Below, piece after piece: positions 10,581-19,155 of a stretch of 24,939 bases of DNA; within the stretch, counting starts at the first letter, position 1; every line of letters begins with the position of its first letter. Origin of the DNA: Anaeromyces robustus (Eukaryota > Neocallimastigomycota > Neocallimastigomycetes > Neocallimastigales > Neocallimastigaceae). Made by a program: the position numbers and the translations under genes. A model generated the notes under the pieces. It made no database searches and was not told the DNA's origin. It saw only the letters and a list, made by a program, of their open reading frames with translations. Location of the stretch: NCBI GenBank assembly GCA_002104895.1, contig MCFG01000598.1, forward strand, positions 1 through 24,939. Reading direction: 5' to 3'.

Positions 10581-11686
10581 GTTTTATTTTGATTTTTATT
10601 GTTGTTATTATAATTATTATAATTATTTTTATTATTATTATTATAATTATTATTATTATTATTATAATTATTATTATAATTATTGTTATAATTATTATTA
10701 TTATTATTATTTCTACTATTAAAATTATAATTTGAATTCTTCTTTTTTATATTCTTGCTACCACTACTATTTAATTTAATTCTACCTTTAATAGTAAGAG
10801 AATTTTCTAACAAAATACACTTAGTAAATATTGATTCTAAGGTAGAAGGGAATTCTTCCATTTGTTCAATTTCTTCTTGATATCTAGGATGAAGCCCATT
10901 ATAAAAGAACATAGCAAGAGCTTCTTCACTCAAAGAAAGACCACGAGAATGAGATCTAAACTCTTCTATATAATTGTTTATCTTTCCGTAAGTATGTTTA
11001 ATTTTAGTAAGCTGAATTTTTGCTAATTTTTTGCTGGCAACATCTGAAAAGCTTTTTCTAATTTCATTAATTAATTCAGCCATGGAAGAAGGATCATTAG
11101 CGTTATACTTAGCCAAGTACCAATTTCTTGCGCCATCCCTTAAGCGAGATTTTATAAAGTTTATCTTCACTTCTTCTTGAACTGTATTATTAGGATAAGT
11201 TTTAAAAGTATCTTCACACAACTGACAAAATAGATCAGTGTCAGTTGATTTACCAGTAAAGAATCCAGGTTCTGGCACTTGATTCAAATAAGTGGTCATG
11301 GGGTTTCTCATAATAACATCGTTGTCAACATCACGTTGAGTAATGTTTGATCTTGTTTCGATGTTATTATTAGGTCTTGGTGTTTCGGCACGTTCGGTAG
11401 GAATATCTACAAACACATCAGGCTCTTGAGCAGGAGTTTGACTATTGATAAACGAACTAATTTTCCCTATTTCTTGTAAAATAACATCGTTGTTATTCTG
11501 GAGAGTAGCAATGTGACTTTCTAACTGAGTTTTAAAATTATAAAATTGATCTGCAGAAATATAACTTTCAGTTACAGTTTTAATTATATGTTCTGCAGTA
11601 TTTTTTGCTTCTTCTCTTATTGTTAAGACATCTTGAACGGTAGCAAGATTACTAGTATTATCTTCACGAGCAGAAAACATTGTCAT
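10571..11686 (-). CDS. gag: Chromovirus Gag (371 aa)
   Basis: Starts MTMFSAREDN at the ATG 32 nt after the 5' LTR. Residues 20-100 are helical, coiled-coil-like. A capsid-type Gag domain spans about 130-290: PGFFTGKSTDTDLF, INFIKSRLRDGARNWYL, YIEEFRSHSRGLSLSEEALAMFF, GLHPRYQEEI. The C-terminus (about 310-371) is a poly-Asn/Tyr/Lys tail encoded by AAT-rich triplets and lacks any CCHC zinc knuckle; nucleic-acid binding probably relies on its basic residues. It ends at the TAA directly after the frameshift heptamer and supplies the upstream half of the Gag-Pol fusion. Length is normal for Ty3/gypsy Gag. Confidence 0.92.
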   Translation of the reverse strand: MTMFSAREDNTSNLATVQDVLTIREEAKNTAEHIIKTVTESYISADQFYNFKTQLESHIATLQNNNDVILQEIGKISSFINSQTPAQEPDVFVDIPTERAETPRPNNNIETRSNITQRDVDNDVIMRNPMTTYLNQVPEPGFFTGKSTDTDLFCQLCEDTFKTYPNNTVQEEVKINFIKSRLRDGARNWYLAKYNANDPSSMAELINEIRKSFSDVASKKLAKIQLTKIKHTYGKINNYIEEFRSHSRGLSLSEEALAMFFYNGLHPRYQEEIEQMEEFPSTLESIFTKCILLENSLTIKGRIKLNSSGSKNIKKKNSNYNFNSRNNNNNNNYNNNYNNNYNNNNNNYNNNNKNNYNNYNNNNKNQNKTKN

Positions 11687-11708
11687 TCAAGGTAGTAACC
11701 AAACTAGG

Positions 11709-11718
11709 GTAAGGTTAT
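11709..11718 (-). promoter_or_regulatory. Chromovirus primer-binding site (self-priming type)
   Basis: The sense strand reads ATAACCTTAC directly after the LTR end. It is the exact reverse complement of GTAAGGTTAT in the LTR (11974-11983), which begins 40 nt after the start of the TATAAAA box (12017-12023), i.e. where the transcript should begin. This is the arrangement of Tf1-like elements, in which the folded 5' end of the mRNA primes reverse transcription. No TGG-type tRNA site lies at this position. Confidence 0.75.
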
Positions 11719-12412
11719 TGTTAAGTTTCCAACTGGATTATTTTCTAATTTAAATAAGTCTACTAGGTCGAATGACTAATTATATAGTTTTTATAATTAA
11801 ATAGTTTTTATAATTAAATAATATTTAAATAATAACTAAATTAATTGTAATGCAAATAACACAATATTTATTTAATAATAATAATAACACTTTAAGATTA
11901 ACTTTTTAATAGTAAATTTTATTTAAAAATAAGATATTGATAATATTAATATAACTATATAATTCAGGTGTTAATAACCTTACAAAGAACATTAAATATA
12001 ACTTTATGTTATGTTCTTTTATACTTTGTAAGTTTGATAATAATAATATAAAATATAATATAAAATATTAATACATTAAGTTAATACATTAATTTAAAGT
12101 GATACGTTAACGTATAATATAATTAATAATTTGTAATATAATAAGTTATTAATATCGATATTAAATAGTAATAAAATTAATATATTATTCAATATAATTG
12201 AATATATATAAATAATATATATATTAAAATATATTATTAGATTATTTAAATAATCTTAAATTATAATATTTAAAATAAAATATTATAATAATAATTATTA
12301 TATATAATTATTATAAAAAATTATTAATAATTATTATAATAAATAATAATATTATATATCAAAATAATTGAAATTATAAATTCTAATTTCAATTGCACTT
12401 GATGTCTTGACA
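11719..12412 (-). repeat. Chromovirus 5' LTR
   Basis: 694 bp, matching the left LTR by eye. Sense-strand promoter: TATAAAA at 12017-12023, then about 34 nt later TTCTTTGTAAGGTTATTAAC (11970-11989), whose GTAAGG is the inferred transcription start. The same core (TATAAAAG, 24-26 nt, TTCTTTGTAAG) occurs in the unrelated-looking repeat at 18566-18608. Confidence 0.93.
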
Positions 12413-12456
12413 CTAGACCATGGTTACTATTTTACTGATTGAGGTGATACAATATT

Positions 12457-13679
12457 CCCTTATATACACATTATTTCTAAACCCATATTTTTAAACCTTT
12501 TATCCCATATAAACTAACATTTAATAAAACTTCTTTATAATATTATTAATATCTTAAAACATAATAATTTTATCTATATTAAAAATCATTTTTATATTAT
12601 CAATATTTTATTAATATCTTATAATAAATTATAAATATTTTATTAATATCAAATAAATTTTATTAATACTTTATAATTAATATTCTTATAATAAATTTTA
12701 TCAATATTCTTATAATAAATAAATATTATTAATATTTTATATTAAATAAATCCTATTAATATCTTATAATAAATTCTATATCTTTATTAATATTTTAAAT
12801 AAATCTTATTAATATTTTATAATAAACTTTATATATAATAAATAATATTTTAAATAATATTTTATCAATATCAAATATTTTATAACATTTTATTAATACA
12901 TTTTATTTATATTCTTATAACAATAATTATTAATATTTCTAATTCTAACCTTTAATAAATTTAATACTTCAATATAATTATAATAATAAATATTTATAAT
13001 AATAAATATATAAATAATTATAATTAAATAATACTATCCACTCTTTTCCCTTTTTCCCTTATCCTTCCCTCCAACTTAAAAACCCTGGACAAATACAGAA
13101 AATAAATATTCTGTATATTATTAAAATAAAATAAAATAAATAAAATAATAAAAATTAATTATAAAATAAATGAATTATTTATAAAATGTATAATACAGAA
13201 GTTAAATGTATTTCTGTATAAAAGTATAATATTTATTTTTAATTTTTATTTAAACACTAAATAGATTAATAAAATATTTAATAATTAGAATAGAAAATAT
13301 TAATAAATAATAATAACAATAATAATTAATATTAAAATAAATCTTAGAAAATAATGTTTAGAATAGAGAATTATATTATAAAATAAATAATAATAATTAG
13401 ATTAATTAAATAAATAATAATAATAATAATAGTCGAAAGACTATAATAATAAAATTCATGTATTATAAAAGGAGGATAATTTTTCTTTCTTTTATAAAAC
13501 GATCAATAATTTGTATTTAAAAATAAGAATAATAAAAATAAAAGAAGAGTTAAACAAAAGATTATTTTATTTTTAATTTTATTGATTCATTAGTAATAAT
13601 TATTTAGTATATAAGTTAATTATATTTATTGTTTATGAATATACATGTTTCCTGCATCAGAGGGATTCGTTACATGGTC
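12457..13679 (-). repeat. Main part of LTR-D (3' LTR side of the gag-protease element)
   Basis: On the minus strand it starts TGTAACGAATCCC at 13679, right after the polypurine tract of the gag-protease element. It contains TATAAAAG at about 13490-13497 and several ACAGAA/TTCTGT motifs (13095-13220). There is no ORF. No matching LTR end occurs before 12457, where the target-site duplication of LTR-A copy 1 lies, so it most likely continues into 3844-4061 (total about 1,440 bp). It lacks the tRNA-like module of LTR-A and matches LTR-A only over the first 11-16 bases. An alternative is that only those terminal bases are LTR and the rest is unrelated DNA. Confidence 0.5.
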
Positions 13680-13999
13680 CTCCTTCAGGATTCGGATAAC
13701 AGACGAATCTTAAAACTAGGCTAAACTATACTAAGAAAAATTTTAACTAAATTTAAACTGTACTATATAAGTGTAAAAATAAAATAATAAAATAATTTGA
13801 TATTAATAAAGATACATGAATAGTAATAAAATACATGAATATTAATAAAGTTTACATGATATTGATAATAATAATAAGCTAAACTGAACTAAACTAAACT
13901 ATGATTTTAAACTAATAATAATAATTTTGATATTAATAAAGAATAAAATATTGATAAAATATATTTAATAATTGAGATTCATTATTTAAGTTTTCTTTT
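13680..13999 (-). other. Polypurine tract and 3' noncoding region of gag-protease element 1
   Basis: The minus strand reads GAAGGAGGACCA directly before the LTR start TGTAACG (13680-13691). The rest is AT-rich noncoding DNA that aligns closely with 20501-20831 of element 2. It has repeats of a 'gatattaataaa...acatgaa' type and CTAAACT motifs. Confidence 0.65.
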
Positions 14000-15932
14000 T
14001 CATTTTGATTTATTTTTAACAAAGTAACAAGGTAGATTTTCAGGTGGTTTGTCTTTATAAGGGAGATATGCATCAAGTTTAAATTCTTTAAATTTGTTGT
14101 TTTGTTTTCTTTTGTATTTAATTGATTTTGAATTACTGATTGCAAAGAATGAAGAGTTGTTAATAATTTCTTTTGAATTTTTTAAGAAAAAATTTTGACA
14201 TGTAGAATATTTATTTGATTTTGAATAAAAATTTGAATTTGATTTATTATTATCATTCACACTCTCCTTCGAAAGGATTGAATTATTGGATTTTGAAAAT
14301 TTATTATTTTGAAAAAGTTGATTTTGAGTATTTAGATTTAAACAAAAATTAGGATTGCCAGATGAAACAGATTGATTACCAGATTTCAGATTATTATAAG
14401 AATTATTGTTAAAAGAATCGTTACTAAGATTAACAGAGTTACAAGGAGAATTACTAGGATTAGCAGGATTATCAAGGATTTTACTAGGATTAACAAGGTT
14501 ACAAGAATTTTCGCAAAGATGTTAACAAGGGTTAGAAACATGGGTAGATTTATTATTATTTTTCAAAGGTTGAGAATTACTTGATTTTGTACGTTCAGAA
14601 TGGAAACAAGAAGTATTACAAGAAGGTTTATTGCCAGAGTGATTTTCAGGATTATTATTATTTTTAGAATGAGGTTTACTAGATTTATCAGATTTTGTAT
14701 TTTGAGAATTCGTCACGAATGAATTTGGGAATATTAAACAATTTGAAAGACAGTAATTTGAATTGAAAGTTATTTCTTTAGTTGTAAAATTGATAGAGGG
14801 ATTGTGAGTTACGAGCCAATCTATTCCAAGAATACCACAATACGAAGGTAGATCCACAATATAGAATTCTGTTTTACAAAGGTGATTTTTATATTTCAAT
14901 GAGATGGGAAACGTTTTACCAAAAATTGTTTGATTTCCGGCTACACCAGACACAGCAGGGAAAGTAGAATCTGAATCGAAAGGAATATTATTTTCTTTAG
15001 CAAAGTGAATATCCATAAGATTTAATTGAGAACCTGAATCAATGAGTAATTTAGCATTGCAAGAAGAGTTTAAAGTTTGTAGATTGAATTCGGCAACAGG
15101 AGCATTCAAAGATGGATCATCAGAAAGTCTAGGTCTTGGTTTTGGTTTGGATTCTGGATTAGAAATAAAAGCATTGCTGGAAGAGGGTTTGTTGTCATCT
15201 TCATTTACTTTATTCTTTAAAGGGTAATTATTAACTTGATGATTTTTTGATCCACAGTAAAAACAAAGATGTTCTTTTCTTCTTCTTTCTTTTTCTTCAC
15301 GAGTTATTGTTTCATTAGATTTACTTGGGGAAAATTGAAATGAACTAGAATGGCGACCAGAGGAGTGATTACTTGAATTATTCGATTTAAAATATTGATT
15401 ATGAGTAGAAAGTCTTAAATCTATACGAGAAGCTATGGTTTGAAGAGAGAATAAGGATTGTGGCCCAGGAAACATTTCTAAGATTCTAGTTGCGATATTG
15501 TCGTTTAATCCTGCGAGAAAAGCATCCATTTTAGCAGTTTCATTCCAAGAAGAGTCATCTGCGTATTTATTGAACTCCAGGATATAGCTTCTTACATCTC
15601 CAAGACGTCTCTGTTTAATGGTTCTGAGCTTTTGGTTTGCTATGAAGGTTGAATCATAATTTCCAAAGGTAGCTTTAAACTTGGATATAAACGCTTCATA
15701 GTCATCTAAGCATGGGTCCACATTTTCAATTAAAGTTGCGGCCCAATTCATTGCAGAACCGTAAAGTCTGGAAATGATGTATGCAACCTTAACTGGATCT
15801 TCAGAAAACTCTTTCTGGTTGCAACATGAATACAAGGTTCATTTTGGCAAGGAAACCTTTAAAGAAACGACGGTCTCCAGCGAATCCATCTTTGTACATA
15901 ACGTTTGCATTGAGAAAGTTATCTTCGTTCAT
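14000..15932 (-). pseudogene. gag: Gag-protease gene of non-autonomous element 1 (broken)
   Basis: The ATG is at 15930-15932 (MNEDNFLNANVMYKDG). A frameshift in short A/T runs at about 15805-15814 separates the first 40 residues from the main frame (15835 to 14522). An in-frame TAA at 14522-14524 then stops it, but the same frame is open again to 14000. Domains: Gag (GSAMNWAATL, VRSYILEFNKYADD, MDAFLAGLND), a zinc knuckle CFYCGSKNHQVNNY whose last Cys is Tyr (codon 15224-15226), a retropepsin-like domain with LLIDSGSQLNLMD and GILGIDWL, an Asn/Ser-rich linker, and a conserved C-terminal block (FFAISNSKSIKYKRKQNN). No RT, RNase H or integrase. About 90% similar to element 2 by eye. Lesions outside homopolymers (the stop, Cys to Tyr) suggest real decay here. 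Confidence 0.85.
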
Positions 15933-16560
15933 CTTTTATTTGATTAATTTATTATTGGTCTCGACTAGGAATTCAAATTGTTTATTAAATTTAAATATTA
16001 ATATGCCTTACAACTCAAAAATAAACCGGCAAAAGCTACTAACTAGAGGTATATACTAGACCTCGAAATAAATATTAAAACTATATAATTAAAGTCGCTT
16101 CACCTTCACGACCAACCTCCAGCCTTCGGTGACTGAAGTTCCTTATTTGCCAGAGCTTACGAAGATATTGAACTTGAACGTCCGATATTGCAGTGCTTTT
16201 TATCACACAACAATTCCTTCCCCCAAGAAAGCGTGCTTTTCACACTACCCACTTTTATCAATACCTAAGTAACTAATTGACTATAGTTTCTTAACCTACT
16301 AGAAACTAGTTACTTACGCCAAACACTCTGTATATGAGCTCTAAACGCTCCTAGTATATTTTATAAATAATTTACCTTAAAAATTAAATAAATATTTGAT
16401 TACACAGAAGTTTACAAAGATGTTTTTTTCTTTTAATAATTTTTTCTATTTCACACTGCTGTTCTTTCAGTTTATCAACTTACTCGAGCTGAATGTAGGA
16501 CTTACGTCTGAGCCTACCAGCGAGGGCCAATGTGAAACTCGAAATTTAATTATAAAAAGA
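15933..16560 (-). other. Leader of element 1, proximal part: complex non-coding block
   Basis: Lies between the gag ATG and the T tracts. Base composition is clearly more complex than the surroundings from about 16070 to 16520, with no convincing ORF on the sense strand. A short hairpin (AATAAGGA/TCCTTATT) sits just beyond it at 16578-16608. Probably the untranslated leader, where RNA packaging or translation elements would lie; function is inferred from position only. Confidence 0.4.
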
Positions 16561-16629
16561 AAAGAAAGACAATATAAAATAAGGATCCTCAGAATGATTC
16601 TCCTTATTAAAAATTTTATTAAATTTATA

Positions 16630-16633
<4 letters not shown>

Positions 16634-16669
<36 letters not shown>

Positions 16670-16746
16670 ATATAACAAAAATAATTTTTTTTTTTTTTTT
16701 AAACTATATAACAAAAATAAAATTTTTTTTTTTTTTTTTTTTTTTT
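16634..16746. repeat. T-tract tandem repeat in the leader
   Basis: Three T runs (about 16634-16664, 16685-16700, 16723-16746) are separated by two near-identical copies of AAACTATATAACAAAAATAA. This is a tandem duplication with variable T-tract length. Confidence 0.7.
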
Positions 16747-16879
16747 GACTAGAAAAAATTTTTTGAAAAATAATTTAATTTATCTATTCTATAATTTATT
16801 CATTCACTTATTTTTTTATATTAATTTATTTAATTTATTAATATTCATTCACTTAATTTAATTTATTTAATTTTTTAAT

Positions 16880-17548
16880 TTATTAATTTTTCCAAAATTA
16901 TCACTGGCAAGGTAGTACAAAATCTTTTTAAACTCTATGGGGTACACTATTTTTATCTTTTGGTAGTACTAAAATTTTTTTTAATGTTACACAAGGAAAA
17001 ATTTTCAACAGATTTTAGGGTGGTACAAAATTTTCTATAACTAGGGTTTCTAGGTTATTTAAAGGTAATCCAAAGAAGAATAACTAAGGCTAAGGAGAAA
17101 TATTAGGCAGTAGTTACAAAAGGCTTGGTTAACTATGGACAAGTGGAATCTGGGTGCTTTATTTCTTTTTACTAAGAGATTTTTGTTTATTAAAGGATAC
17201 TAAACACAAGGTGGATACTAAGATTATACAAGAAAGGTAGACAAAAAGGTAAACAAGAAGTAAACAAGACTAAGGCAAGACTATAAACTAAGAATTATAC
17301 AAGGTAGATAACTAAGAATCAAAGACTAGGATAGAAGTATTCAAGGGATTAGAATTAAGAGATTATTACTAGAACAGGTAGTATCCAGAGACTAAGAAAA
17401 GTAATATTCTAAGATTAAGACTAAAGGAAGTAATATCCAAAGGTAGTTCTAAAAGGCGGTAGAATCCAATAAAAGGTAGAAACTAAAAATTGGTAGCAGA
17501 TTCCAAAATTTTCGACACTAAGGTTCCAGGCGGTGTTTCTTTTGTTGG
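16880..17548 (-). repeat. Distal leader of element 1: degenerate CCTTAGT-type repeats, strong purine skew
   Basis: No ORF on the sense strand. The + strand is strongly A/G-rich and repeats ACTAAG-like words (ACTAAGG, ACTAAGA, ACTAGG) every 15-40 nt together with AAGGTAG words. On the sense strand these read CCTTAGT and CTACCTT. One copy near 17515-17525 corresponds to a motif shared with the LTR-F leaders. It appears to be a degenerate short-period repeat inside the leader. Confidence 0.5.
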
Positions 17549-17558
17549 GTGCTTTTAT
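17549..17558 (-). promoter_or_regulatory. Primer-binding site of element 1 (self-priming type)
   Basis: The sense strand reads ATAAAAGCAC directly after LTR-A copy 2. It is the exact reverse complement of GTGCTTTTAT in that LTR (17869-17878), which begins 41 nt after the start of TATAAATA (17912-17919). Same geometry as in the chromovirus, with a different sequence. It marks LTR-A copy 2 as a 5' LTR on the minus strand. Confidence 0.72.
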
Positions 17559-18273
17559 TGTAACGGAACGGTAGTTCCAATATTACAATTGACACCAAAA
17601 TTTGAAGTAAACACAAACAAAATAAAATTTAAAATAAAAGATACTTATTGCAATATCAGAACACCTTTCCTTTGTTAACCTGAAAGGTCGGTGTCGAGAT
17701 ATATATATTAGTAAGATTTAGTTTTAAGTTTTATTTTATTATTATTTAAAATATGCTTTATTAGAATTTAGTTTTATTAATTATTAAAAATTAATAATAA
17801 CTAATCTTTGTAGTATTTCAAACTACTTATGAATTAATTATTACTAATATATATAAAGTTATAAAAGAATAAAAGCACAAAGAAAAATATTTTAACTAAA
17901 AGTTTTACACCTATTTATACTTTTTGCGGAAAAATAGTTTTAAAAATAAAAGTTCATAAAAAATAATAAAAATTGCTAGAAACTAAGATATTTTGATATA
18001 AAATGAATCTCATAGAAAAATAAAGAAATATTATATAATTTTTTCTTAAAGTTTCTAATTTTATTCCATGTAATTCTATAAAGAAATACAGAAATAAAAT
18101 ACAGAAACAAATACAGAATAAAATACAGAAATTTATAATAAATAAATTTAAAATAAAATTTTTATAAAATTTGGAACAAGGTGTGAGTCGAACCCAGAGT
18201 GTTCGCCCAGATGGTCATAGTTACTAACCACTAGACCATGGTTACTATTTTACTAATTGAGAGATTCGTTACA
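17559..18273 (-). repeat. LTR-A copy 2, 5' LTR of gag-protease element 1
   Basis: 715 bp. The sense strand starts TGTAACGAATCTC (18273) and ends CCGTTCCGTTACA (17559). It contains, in sense order: a tRNA-like A/B-box module (18180-18246), a cluster of TTCTGTATTT words (18085-18135), TATAAATA (17912-17919), the inferred start GTGCTTTTAT (17878 downward), and a terminal hairpin GGAAC/GTTCC (17565-17578). Nearly identical to copy 3 at 19786-20500. No matching target-site duplication is visible (TTTAT left, ATTAT right), as expected for an internal LTR boundary on the left. Confidence 0.85.
18180..18246 (-). promoter_or_regulatory. tRNA-like Pol III A/B-box module in LTR-A copy 2
   Basis: The minus strand has an A box TGGTCTAGTGG (18228-18238) and a B box GGGTTCGACTC (18185-18195), 32 nt apart, and a T run (18166-18169) downstream that could end a Pol III transcript. 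The A-box part folds into a hairpin with loop TGGTTAGTAA. The T-arm is imperfect and there is no proper acceptor stem, so it is tRNA-derived or tRNA-like rather than a tRNA gene. The same module lies in copies 1 and 3. Confidence 0.6.
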
Positions 18274-18481
18274 ATTATTTAGTTATTAAAATTATATAAT
18301 TATTTAATAACTTGTTAAGGATTTGAATGGATTATAGATATAAGCCACATTATATCTATTAAATATTTATTATTCAGCATGTTTATGCGCCCCAAATCCT
18401 TATACAATTTAATTATTATTAATTTTATTAATAATACAGTTGAATATAAATTATACTTTTATTTTATTAACAAATTATATT
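18274..18481. other. AT-rich segment with a short inverted repeat
   Basis: No gene. TTGTTAAGGATTTG (18312-18325) and, inverted, CAAATCCTTATACAA (18393-18407) bracket about 67 bp. Inside is a hairpin AGATATAA / TTATATCT (about 18336-18357) whose loop on the minus strand reads TGTGGC, the same core as in the loop of the terminal hairpin of LTR-B. It may be the 5' end of the repeat whose promoter lies at 18566, or a small inverted-repeat element. Confidence 0.35.
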
Positions 18482-18686
18482 CTTATCTTATATTATTTTA
18501 ATATATATTACTATAATTAATATAAATATTAATTTACTTATATTATTGTATTGTTCAATGAAATGTATAAAAGATTGATGAAATATGTATTCTTACATTC
18601 TTTGTAAGATTACTAACCTAATAATAATCTAATAAAATATAATTATAAAATAATTAAACAAATTTAAATAAAGAAACTATATTTAT
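18482..18686 (+). repeat. Left arm of a 205-bp fold-back; LTR-H promoter region
   Basis: Inverted match to 19581-19785 over the full 205 bp with few differences. It contains TATAAAAG (18566-18573) and, 24 nt later, TTCTTTGTAAGATTACTAAC (18598 onward), nearly the same core promoter as in the chromovirus LTR. So it is probably an LTR fragment of a related chromovirus, sense +. Confidence 0.7.
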
Positions 18687-18716
18687 AATAAAACTTATTA
18701 TAAAATTAATATTAGT

Positions 18717-19155
18717 GAACACCCTACGTATTAGATTATTGAGCATTTCGACCAAGTTAAACTTTAAACCAAACTAAAACTTTACATAACTAAATATTTA
18801 AAATTGTTTTTTAAGAAAATATTAAATTGTTTTATTAGAAATATTATTTATTAATATAAAAAATTATTAAATTTATTTTTATTTCTTTTAAGAAAATAGA
18901 TCAGAGCGCCTCCTCCACAAAACAATTTTTGCTACTGGCTTTACTCTTATATTTTCTTAATGAATAAAATTTAATTTTTTAATTTTTTATACTTAATAAA
19001 AATTAAAAAAAAAGAAAAAATAAGTATTATTATTTTTTTTTTTTTTATATTAAAAGACGCCTTTATTCACAAAACTTTTTGTTACTGACTTATCTTTTAA
19101 TAAGAAAAATTATAACACTAAGGTATTAAGTTTTTTATTTTTTAGGAGTTTTTAT
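18717..19155 (-). mobile_element. Leader fragment of an LTR-F element (copy G)
   Basis: Minus-strand sequence following LTR-F copy G. It starts with the primer site ATAAAAACTC (19146-19155) and shares the words CCTTAGTGT and TAAGTCAGTA with the leader of copy F. A degenerate unit (CAGTARCAAAAA, then TTTTGTG, then AGGCGYC) occurs twice, at about 19050-19095 and 18899-18947. No ORF. The left limit is uncertain; 18717 is where the sequence next to the fold-back arm ends. Confidence 0.5.

Larger units (their letters stand above)
5375..12412 (-). mobile_element. Complete Ty3/gypsy chromovirus (Tf1/sushi-like), 7,038 bp
   Basis: Reading the minus strand: 5' LTR (11719-12412), self-priming site (11709-11718), gag (10571-11686), -1 frameshift signal (10548-10580), pol with protease, RT, RNase H, integrase and chromodomain (6646-10580), 3' noncoding region, polypurine tract (6071-6079), 3' LTR (5375-6068). 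The two LTRs are both 694 bp and I could find no difference between them by eye, so the insertion is recent. A 5-bp duplication CTAGA flanks it (5370-5374 and 12413-12417); removing the element restores the LTR-A sequence seen in the other copies. Only one break is visible, a single-base frameshift near 7087 in a short homopolymer. Confidence 0.93.
4062..12451 (-). repeat. Solo LTR-A copy 1, split by two nested insertions
   Basis: Three segments (4062-4207, 4843-5374, 12418-12451) add up to about 707 bp and align with the 715-bp LTR-A copies at 17559 and 19786. It starts TGTAACGGAACGG on the + strand. The right end is diverged (GAGGTGATACA instead of GAGAGATTCGTTACA). ATATT flanks both ends (4057-4061 and 12452-12456), a 5-bp target-site duplication, so this is a solo LTR. 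LTR-B (4208-4842) and the chromovirus (5375-12412) are inserted in it. The sense strand is minus, judged from the TATAAATA box and from copy 2, which has a primer site. The B box of its tRNA-like module is at 5324-5334; the A box is cut by the chromovirus. Confidence 0.8.

Noticed and set aside
10538-10735. + strand ORF of almost pure Ile/Val
   Set aside because: Antisense shadow of the Asn-rich Gag tail (AAT repeats read as ATT).
16396-16752. + strand ORF with a hydrophobic start, like a secreted or membrane peptide
   Set aside because: It lies antisense in the element 1 leader and half of it is Phe from T tracts. The hydrophobicity is a by-product of T-rich DNA.
17490-17678. + strand ORF across the leader and LTR-A boundary
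   Set aside because: It crosses the primer site and LTR end in antisense, has no family resemblance, and its LTR part is the same repeat present in the other copies.
18180-18246. Genuine tRNA gene
   Set aside because: A and B boxes are present but the acceptor stem is missing and the T-stem has mismatches. The block also recurs as part of LTR-A in every copy.
18312-18407. Small MITE with AAGGATTTG inverted ends
   Set aside because: The ends are imperfect, no target duplication is visible, and it may be the 5' end of the LTR-H repeat. Kept only as an inverted repeat.
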